This document shows positions 1-10,000 of a stretch of 29,270 nt of DNA, piece after piece; within the stretch, counting starts at the first letter, position 1; the number at the start of each line of letters is the position of its first letter. The position numbers and the translations under genes were made by a program. Under the pieces are notes generated by a model. That model searched no databases, was not told the DNA's origin, and saw nothing but the letters and a program-made list of their open reading frames with translations. Source of the DNA: Ophiothrix spiculata (Eukaryota > Echinodermata > Ophiuroidea > Amphilepidida > Ophiotrichidae); NCBI GenBank assembly GCA_000969725.1, contig JXSR01S074540.1; one strand, written 5' to 3'.

Positions 1-526
1 AATATTTTTCGTTACTAGTAAATGTCTCCAGATTGTCAAAGTTTTTGCCTGGTCAAAAAAAAATTCACAGAGGAATTCATGTGGCAACGGCAAAAGCATC
101 TTTGTAAGGTCGCAAGTACGCCACATTAAGCGTGGCCGCTGGATGAGCGATGCCAACGTAACTGTCAATTCATTATTTATATCATTGGTGATTAACATAG
201 GAGCAAAATGATTGATAAATAATTAAATATTTATTTGTGCATATAATGATGAACATTGAGGGCAGCTACAGTTCCAGTTGGGTAAGATCGCCATCATCAA
301 CATGAATAGTGAAAAAAACTTGTCGTATCTAGTAACATATGTGTTTATGTATGAACTTACCAGAAGAGTGAATTTACCCAACTGCAATGCATGGCTATTG
401 TGGCGACATGGTGAATTTATCCTAGGGGTAGTGAACATAGAAATTTTTTGTCTTTTTTCCAACAAGTTAGGTAGTCAATATCTAATTTGAATCTATGAAG
501 TGCTTCCTCAATATTGATAGCATCCC
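1..526. other. Presumed upstream PINCH intron, no feature
   Basis: AT-rich DNA upstream of the first exon seen. I looked for the rest of LIM1 and found no LIM-like cysteine pattern. Short open frames here resemble no family I know. Confidence 0.5.
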
Positions 527-852
527 GTAACTCTTTCACTCTGGCAAGCCGCTCAAAGCGGCTCGCAAAAGCATGCACGATTTGTCGGAATTTCTACTTT
601 GGTGCAATTTTTTCAAATAGCTCTAGAATAAAAACTACAAGCCCAAACCAGTCGAAAATTCGCCAGAAAGCAGTTGAAACAAAGAGCTAGCTAGTGCTAT
701 AATTTGTATAAGCAAAGAGAACAACCCTGCTGCATTACAATTTACAATTATCTTATGCTATCATAAAGTTGGGTCTCTGTGAGCCGCTCAGAGCGGCTTT
801 CCGGTCAAATAGGACTGATGGTGACAGTTTTATTCCGGAGTGAAAGAGTTAA
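527..852. mobile_element. MITE with CTCTTTCACT termini and internal hairpins
   Basis: The ends are inverted: TAACTCTTTCACTCTGG at 528-544 and its near-perfect complement ending at 851 (16 of 17). The right end abuts TTAA; the left has GTAA, so a TTAA target with one change is possible, as in piggyBac-type elements. Just inside each end is a small GCCGCTC/GAGCGGC hairpin (near 549-567 and 780-801). The element is about 325 bp and has no coding capacity. Confidence 0.7.
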
Positions 853-967
853 TCATCAAAAATATATTGTTTGTTTCATCATATCGAAGAAAATTATATT
901 TCAATGATATGACTTTTAGAAATGGAGTGAACTTCCCCGAAATGACCCTATTCATTTTTGTTTTCAG

Positions 968-1034
968 TTTGAAGGAAGGAAGTATTGTGAGCATGACTTC
1001 CATGTTCTGTTTGCACCATGCTGTGGAAAATGTG
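968..1034 (+). CDS. PINCH: PINCH exon a: end of LIM1, first cysteine pair of LIM2
   Basis: The acceptor is ttttcag (961-967) and the donor gtaagt (1035-1040). The exon reads [22 protein letters not shown] plus one base of a glycine codon. It supplies the last zinc ligands of LIM1 (C and D of YCEHD) and the first CX2C of LIM2. It starts in phase 0 and ends after one codon base. Confidence 0.93.
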
Positions 1035-4000
1035 GTAAGTACTGGTTTGCTATGACAACAGGATGTACTTGCATTGAAATAATAAACTGAAACTGAAACT
1101 GGATGGAGTAGAGTACAGTACTGTACTGATGTGTGTATAGTCCCAACCTTTTTTGACCTCGGATTTTATTCAAATTAGGGATGGGACTTAAATCAGGGAA
1201 CTTACATAAATTTATAAATCAACATTTAATGTAAGGTTGAACCGATGGCTCATTTCCTTACCGATATGATATGCCGATGTTTTATATCTGCCACTTTGCC
1301 GATACGATATCTGTTACCGATGTTTTAGTGCATCATCAGCTGATTAAAAACGTGGCCTAGAAAAGTGGCCTATCCCAGGGCTAGGCCACGTTTTTAGTGC
1401 ATCATTTAGTTAATCAAAAACGTGGCCTAGCCCAGGGCTAGGCCACGTTTTTAGTGCATCATCAGTTAATCAAAAACGTGGCCTAGCCCAGGGCTAGGCC
1501 ACGTTTTAGTGCATCATCAGTTAATCAAAAACGTGGCCTAGCCTGGCCTATCCCAGGGCTAGGCCACGTTTTTAGTGCATCATTTAGTTAATCAAAAACG
1601 TGGCCTAGCCCAGGGCTAGGCCACGTTTTTGAAAATCCAAACATCGGTAAAGTTAATCAGCAAAGACAGGTGATTTTACTGATACAATGTTTTGCCGATA
1701 TGGTGTAATATCGGCCCGATACGATGTCCAATACGATGCATCGGTTCAAGCTTAGTTTAATGTGGTAATATTATTTCTGTGTCTGTCCAGAAACCAAAAT
1801 TTTAGTTATTTTGTCACCCTCTTCTGTGGTCTTTCCATTATTGAGTGTATATGTTAAATTAATGTTTTGATGATTTGCTTTATTGTGTGTGCCGTGTAGG
1901 TGAATTCGTGATCGGACGTGTTATCAAGGCTATGAACAATAACTGGCATCCGGAATGCTTCAGATGCGAGCTTTGCCAAGCTGTCTTGGCTGATACTGGC
2001 TTTGTGAAAAACAGAGGAAGGTAAATATATAATGGGGTGTTGTTATGCTTGGTAAATGGTTGAACCCCTCTCTCTCTCTCCCTCCCTCCTTCCCTTTTAG
2101 TTCCAGTTGGCAACTAACTTAAAGGGAATGGCCTAGATTCTTCCCACTAATTTTTTACCTACATATTTTTTTACATGATTCAGTAGAACATGTTTATAGT
2201 AATATAACCTACCAGTTGTTTTCTAGGATTTTGAGGAATATAGGTGAAAATTGCAATTCTTTACCAACTTTTATTTTTAACTCCGGCGCAAACAATGTTC
2301 TGAAAACAGTGTTTCTAGTTTCAAATTTCAAAAAGATCTTGTTTTTACGCCTGTGATGGGTAAACAAATTTTTTTTGATGAGATTGTTTCTCTTTTAATA
2401 TGTATTAAATTATTTCCAGGAGCTTTATTTGATCTTTTATCTTAAATCCATCTTAGGTACAAAACTAGGATTTAGAAAACACAGGATAGTCACACCACCA
2501 TCATAGAATGATATATTGTAAATTAATTCTCTCTCAATTTGACCCATTTCTGTGTAATTTTTTGTACTTTTGTGGATTTACTTCACTTGGAAGCTTTATT
2601 TAGAGCATTTACATAAGTTTTTCATTCTGAGTGGAATCTTGGCTAGTCCCTTTAACTAAAACTCGCTGCTTCTAAGACAAATGCTTATATTATTGCAGGG
2701 TCAGATTTCATATTTATTTGCAGTATGGACCTGCACTTAGGATTTTTGTTTACATATTTTGTGGAATGGTGTTTTTTCATTCTCAAAAATTAAAGATCTT
2801 AAAGGAGATTGGTCCGATTTTTCAAAATTTAGTTTTCATGATCACATGAAAGATGACCACTCCAGAGGTCTTAATTTCAAATTTAAGCTTAATCGGTCAA
2901 ACAGTTTTGATTTTATGGGTTGTTTTGTATTTCAGAGCTTCCTATACATTACTGTATGTAATTAATTATGGTTACCATAATTAGACACATTTTCGTAATA
3001 TATCTCCAAAACAGAACATAACTCAGCCGTGAAATTTCACATGGGTTATGAGAAAAATATGAGCAATATGAGCAAAATTTTGATACCAAAATCTCAAAAA
3101 GTTTGAAAAAAAGTTGAGGCAATCGGACCAAGCTCCTTTAAGAGACATTTCAGGTTAAGATTTTACCAATGTTTTGTATGGAACATCCTCGGAAGTAGTA
3201 TATATGTATACTGTATAAGTGGTATATTTCGCGCAACATTTATTTTCACGCTCAGCTTGTCTTGTGGTGCAAAAATAAATGTAGCTTGAAAAGTGATATG
3301 TATATAAGGCCGCACGTAAAAATACCACGAGCGCGAAAATTAAAACTTGCGTATGATTCAAAATAAGTCGTGCACAAAAATTACTGATCGTGAAAACATT
3401 GCTGTTTTACAGTATTTTCATTTCAACAATTTTTTGGTTAACCTGTTAAAGGAGCTTGGTCCGATTTCTCAAAATTTAGTTTTCAATGACATATGAAAGA
3501 TGACCACTCAAGAGGTGTAAGTTTCAAATTTCAGCTGAATCGGTCAAACTGTTTTGATATTATGGGCAATTTTGTATTTCAGAGCTGCCTATATGTTACT
3601 GTGTAAAATTAATTATGGTTACCATAATTAGACACATTTTCATAATTATATATCTCCAAAATGGAACATAACTCAGCTGTGAAATTTCACATAGTTTATA
3701 AGAAAAATTTGAGCAACATTTTGGTACCAAACTCTCAAAAAGTTTGAAAAAATGTTAAGGTAATCGGACCATGCTCCTGTAAGTCTTTGACAATATTATG
3801 CAATGTGCATGTAACCACTTCTATTTTGTATTGCTTAACATTGATTATCACCTTTGTCTTTTTTATACAGGGCTTTATGTCGTCCTTGTCATCTCAAAGA
3901 AAAGGCTGCAAGTAAGATTCCCTCCTACTTTTTTCAAGTCCGATCCATAGGACCTTTGTTTTTTTGGTGATACTATCCACAATACATATCCACCATCACA

Positions 4001-7000
4001 TTATAATCCATCCACTGACTACTAGAAATTTTGAGTTCTAGATAGCCCACTGATTGGTTTGTGTCACCCCAAAAAACAAGGGTTCTATTAATCGAACTAC
4101 TTTTTTCTTCAATTATAATGATTGAAGGTATAAGATCCGATCACATGCTCACCCCCCAGGGCTTAACCGGAAGTAGGTTACTCAATGCAGATGTTTCTTA
4201 AGGTGCAGCTCTCGGTAGTATTCTTTTTCGTTACAGTATGCTGTCATAATACTCCAAACAAGACATCTGCAAATCCACAGTAAGAACCTCCATATGAATA
4301 CAAACAGGCTGCTATGCTGTAGGCTATAATAGTACTGTGACTTGTGATGACTAAAAGTCTTTGAAATCTAACATTTATGGTGTCAAGCGGTGTCAACTGT
4401 ATTTTAAAAATGCACAGTTTATATAGGAAGCAGTTGTTAGTAAGGTTGGTATCAACCAGAGTTTTACTGATTTTGATTGAACAATCAATCTTTCAATTCG
4501 GGATGGTATATTTTTACCATCACACTCATAAACAGTTAATATTTGTATAACGTCATTTCAAAATTTCTTCTTTTGTTTCTAGGTAGCGGTAAATATGTGT
4601 GCTTCCGATGCCAGTAAGTATACATACAAAATATATCAGCTATTTTCTTCAATTTCTTAAAGATTCAGTCCTGCTATGTTGCATGATTGCATCACAACTA
4701 GTGATTTTTAAAATTCAATGTCCTATTTTGCCTGTCATCACTAATCAATTTCAAGGGTGATCCCACAATGCATGTCATAGATACAGATCGTGTTCAACTA
4801 CACACACACTTTTTGTATATCAAGTCACGATGTGAATAGGCCTGTATATTTAGGTGATGAAAGTGTACTGCAGATTTTTGACAAATTTAGAACTGGCTCA
4901 TTAAGAGCCACCTATTTATTTTAATTTCAGTGCAGCGAGTAGCCAAGAACATTCAATATTTACTTCTCTGAATATTTAATGTTCAAAAACATAAATGATT
5001 CCAAATTTTTGCACTTATATTCATTCAAAATTAAGGGTCAAAACCCACGTCAACATTGCTTACAAATTTAGCTAACCACATAACCTAGTTTAAGACCGCT
5101 TTATTATATCCATTTTATTATTGTCTCTCATCTTGAAATTCCTTTAAATTGTATTCCAATGTGATGATTGATGGAGCTTTTTTGACAGTATGGAGGACAA
5201 ATTTTTGACTGTTTAACCAGCTGTACAAGTTTATCCTCAAATGAGCACACAAAGCAATTTCTTTTGTATGTGTGATAAGGCCAAAAAAAGAAACAAGTTT
5301 TGTTTCCTGTAGCAGGCATGAAAATTGCAATAGGGAATGCATTTTTAAATATTACATTTTACAATCTTGAAAAAGCAATGCCACCATGCTTTTACCAGCT
5401 GATTGCTCAATGCGTCACTTTTTCCCAATTCGTATTTTGAATATTGACAAATATTTAGTCTAGTTCAGAAGTCAAAGGGGATCTGAATTGAAGTTCATTT
5501 AGTCCGATGATATCAGAAAGCTTTTTTGCAGGTATATTTCCTTCCCCACTATCGGGATTTGTCATTTTTGTTAATGTTCTATTTTATGCAAATAAACTAT
5601 GCACAATTTAGACCATTAAAAAGGAATGCGTGCGAGTCACGGGAAACAGACTTGTTTCTTTTCTTTTTTTTGCGTAATTATAAATTGCATCTCTTGATAT
5701 ATCTTGCCTTCTTGTTGTTGACAGTGCTATTATTGAGGATGGTCATATCAAGTTCAAGATGGAGACCTACCATCCCTACCATTTCAACTGCTGCAAATGT
5801 GGGTAAGTTGCTGAAAGAATTACAACTTTGTTTGCCTTTGGTACAAAAAAAAATATGGTTCAAATTCCATAAAAAGATAATTTTTTGAGACTTAATAAAT
5901 ATTCCAATTCTGAGTTTAATTCATGAGAGGATAATGAATAATTAAGGAGGGTTAGTTACTTGTATTTCTGGGCTTGAGACCCAGGTACCTGAACCCCACT
6001 TGTAAATGAAAAGTCCCATGACCTAAGAATGCATACTCTATACCCAAAAAGAATAAAATAGCCAATCTGTATTTTATTGTTATAGTATGTCCATCATACA
6101 AAGAATCTAGATTTTATTTTCAAAATCCCTTCATCAGATAATGTTCCTGCTAATTCGTTCTAGGTATAAAGTACTGTTAAAGTTGTAAAAGCTATTCATA
6201 AAACTGAAATATTATTCCCATTTTATTCATACTTCTTTTGGTTCTATACATAATTAATTGCCATCGATATGTGAAGCTCGGGACAAATAAAATAATTGAA
6301 AGCTATCAGTTGGTGCTTCGTAGACTTGGTTGCAACTGAAAAATTAATGTTTGCAAAATTTGTGCCTTAAGTAATAAAATTGTAACTTGAAATATTTTGA
6401 TTACAGGGAGGAACTGACTGCAAGTGCGCGCGAGTTACGTGGTGAACTGTACTGTCTACCATGCCATGACAAGATGGGCATACCAATTTGTAGTGCTTGT
6501 CATAGGCCTATTGAGGAGAGAATTGTGACCGCCTTGGGAAAGCACTGGCATGTTGAGGTAAGCTTATCACTAGCACACATAAGATTCATGGTGGCTATAC
6601 TGTCTACCATTCCATGACAAGATGGGCATACCAATTTGTAGTGCTTGTCATAGGCCTATTGAGGAGAGAATTGTGACTGCCTTGGGAAAACACTGGCATG
6701 TTGAGGTAAGCTTATCACTAGATCACTAGCACAGATAAGATTCATGGTGGCTGTACTGTCTACCATGCCATGAACAGATGGGCATACCAATTTGTAGTGC
6801 TTGTCATAGGCCTATTGACGAGAGAATTGTGACTGCCTTGGGAAAGCACTGGCATGTTGAGGTAAGCTTATCACTGGCACAGATAAGTTTCATGGTGGCT
6901 GTTTTGTCTACCATGCCATGACAAGATGGGCTTACCAATTTGTAGTGCTTGTCATAGGCCTATTGAGGAGAGAATTGTGACTGCCTTGGGAAAGCACTGG

Positions 7001-10000
7001 CATGTTGAGGTAAGCTTATCACTAGCACAAATTAGTTTCATGGTGGTCTGTGCCATGACAAGATGGACATACCAATTTGTAGAGCTTGTCATAGGCCTAT
7101 TGAGGAGAGAATTGTAACTGCCTTGGGAAAGCACTGGCATGTTGAGGTAAGCTTATCACTAGCACAGATTAGTTTCATTGTGGTATGTACTGTCTACTAT
7201 GCCATGACAAGATGGGCATACATATATGTAGTGCCTGTCATAGGCCTGTTGAGGAGGGAATTGTGACTGCCTTGTGAAAATACTGACATATTGAACACCA
7301 TGAACACTGGTGGGCAGTTTTGGTGCCAAAACCCCATTGAGTTATAGGTTGTCAGGGTTCAAAAGGTTATGCAGTTCTTAACAGATTAGTTGCATATGTG
7401 CTGTCGATGTCATTATAGTTGGCATACAAAATATCCTATATCATGGTTGTTGTGTGTCAATCTTAAGATATATGGGATTTATTTAGGGCGTAATATATTT
7501 TCATGTCAACCATGACTATGTGGTTTATTACAAAATTCATATGTACTAGAGATTTGGTACATTGTCGATATTTCTGTACTGGATGTGATATTTATATAAT
7601 ATATATGTAAATCTTGATTTTGTTTTCAGCACTTTGTTTGTGCCAGATGCGAGAAGCCATTCTTAGGCCATAAGCATTATGAGAAACATGGCAAGGCCTA
7701 TTGTGAGACTCACTATAACTTGGTAAGTGCTAACATTTAGGTGTTAACTGAAATTCTTCATATATCTCCCCTGCTTTCACCAACAACACTGTCACACCAT
7801 ATGTGTACAATTCCTGTCACTTATTAGTTAAAATCACAAACATTTTTAACCCAGTTTGAAATAAGCTGAAATAAAAGTTTATAGTCAGTTGATGTGTCGG
7901 ACCAATTACTAGTATTTATTGATCAAAACAAACAGATGTAGATTCAGCTTTATGCTTTATTTCATCAATGTGGCCAGAGTCACATTTATTATTTCAACCT
8001 CCTGATTTTTAATTTCCCACCTATATTAAACGGCATCCTACAAGGTATCCTACAAGGGAAAAACAGACTGCTGATGGATTTTTGTCTTTTATTTTGCAGC
8101 TATTTGGCAACATGTGTTTCTACTGCAACAAAGCCATCACTACTGAAAGTAAGTTCAATAAAAAAAAAAGCCAACGGATACCCCGGTCAAATAGCCTTTC
8201 GCGAGGTTACAATGTGTTTACGGCATCATACTGGGAAGAATTCTGCAGACACCAATCCAGCCGGTGTCCTTGTGGAGACCGGTGTCTGTGTGGAGACCGG
8301 TCAGTGTTCGTGGGCCATGATAGAGATGCAAGAAGCATGCACAAGAATTTAATTCTGAGTTGAGTTCTGATGTGAAGTTGAGGGGAAGGAAGAAGACTTG
8401 AGGACTTGATGCAGATGTTGGGTGTGGAAGAAGCAGTGTACAGTTTGGCGAAGGCGAATAGTGTGCGTTGGTATGGGCATGTACTGAGGAAGGAGGAAGG
8501 GCATGTTCTTAGGAGGGCCCTTAATTTCGTGGTGGGTGGTTTGAGGAGGAGAGGGCAACCGAGGAAGACTTGGAGGATGCAGGTGGAGGAGGAAAGTAAG
8601 AGGGTTAGGTGGAGGGAGGGAGTTAGGGCAGTTGCCGCAAGTGTGAGCTGAATCTGGTCACCCCCGTGATGGGGATAAACCGGATTTAAAATCTTGGCTT
8701 ACTACTACTACTACTTAAAACCTTACGGCTTGTATATGATGTCTTCACTTACGGTCCAGTAACAACCGGCAGCTGGTCGGTAACTGCCCAGGGATCGCAA
8801 GCATTTACCAATGTCATACTGGCATTGCGGTATTTCTGTTTCCTTCCAATAACCATACATCGGTCGGCTTATGTGACCATAGCATAAATCTAGATTCATT
8901 GTGTCTGTCATGACTGTTGCACAACCAGTGTGACACCAACAAATTTTAAATGCATAATCTTGACTTTGTCATGCTCCGAAAAGTTTGTGACAAGCCAACA
9001 TATTAATTTCCTTGGCGTGTTGATCACATCTTAAACAGTTAGTTCCTGAACCTTGTCCCAGATACAAGAATGACTGCGCTCCTTGCATTTTGCAAAACTT
9101 TTTTAGTTTACTATACCAGTCAAGTCTCCTGATTTAGGTGGCAATCTCCCACTTTAGGTAGCCCCCCCAACCTCTCGTTTGGGTAGCCATATCTCCCGCT
9201 TTTTGAAAAATCTACTGCATCCGGTACCCCGCTACTGTGAAAATTCCTGATAGGTGGCAGTGTGTATAGCTGTAATAATCTGTATAGAAAACGAATTGGA
9301 AAAATGTTTTAAAAATTATACTTTGTATCATATTTTTGTTGGGAATTTGAATATGAAATTGTTATGAGTCGTCTGTGCGCTTGTCCTTTCTTTTTAGGTC
9401 TCTTTTTAAAATTTTTATTAAATTTTTTTTTTGCTTGCCAGTTTTCAACAGCTGCATAAAAATTTGGTTGTACCTTTTGGGCCTCATATGTAGTGGCCAG
9501 CGGTGAGATTCTGCATGAAATGACCTTATGATGTTGATCAGAATTTTGCAAGAAATAAATGATTTGTTATTCAGCTTGATAAAGTTTGAGAGAGAGACTC
9601 TTTTAGAACTCTTAGTGACGCTGCCAAATTATGCAAACAAGCGTACATTTTGTGAAATAACTACCGTTTGTATTCATTCCAGTGATGTGCACCATGAACA
9701 AGACTTGGTGTGAGGAACATTTCTTCTGCTCTGTCTGTGACACTATGCTCAACACAAAGTAAGTGTAATCAATTTTGTACAGGAATGCAACACTGGCCCA
9801 AGTCCATGCTTCCTTTCCAAGGCAAAAGGAAGTATATTGCCGTGCAAAAGTGGGGCAATCTAGACGGGAGTGCAAAACCAGATGAAAACTCAATTTCCGT
9901 AAACCGCTTTGCAGAAGACTGTGGCTACATAGGCGTCAGATCCGGATCTGCTGCACAGCGCTCAGTGTACACGTACGTGCAAGCGGTCTATGGAGATGAC

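Noticed and set aside
1100-1130. Small palindrome AGTACAGTACTGTACT
   Set aside because: Short, isolated and expected occasionally by chance in this sequence.
1346-1630. CRISPR-like array (regular palindromic repeats)
   Set aside because: Eukaryotic intron, near-identical linkers rather than unique spacers, and the array lies inside a MITE.
5526-5888. 120-codon frame around PINCH exon e
   Set aside because: It is a shadow; the conserved LIM3 frame is a different one and is bounded by good splice sites.
6598-7266. Exon f copies as mutually exclusive coding exons
   Set aside because: They lack convincing 3' acceptors at their starts, and the sixth has a stop and no donor; only donor competition is plausible.
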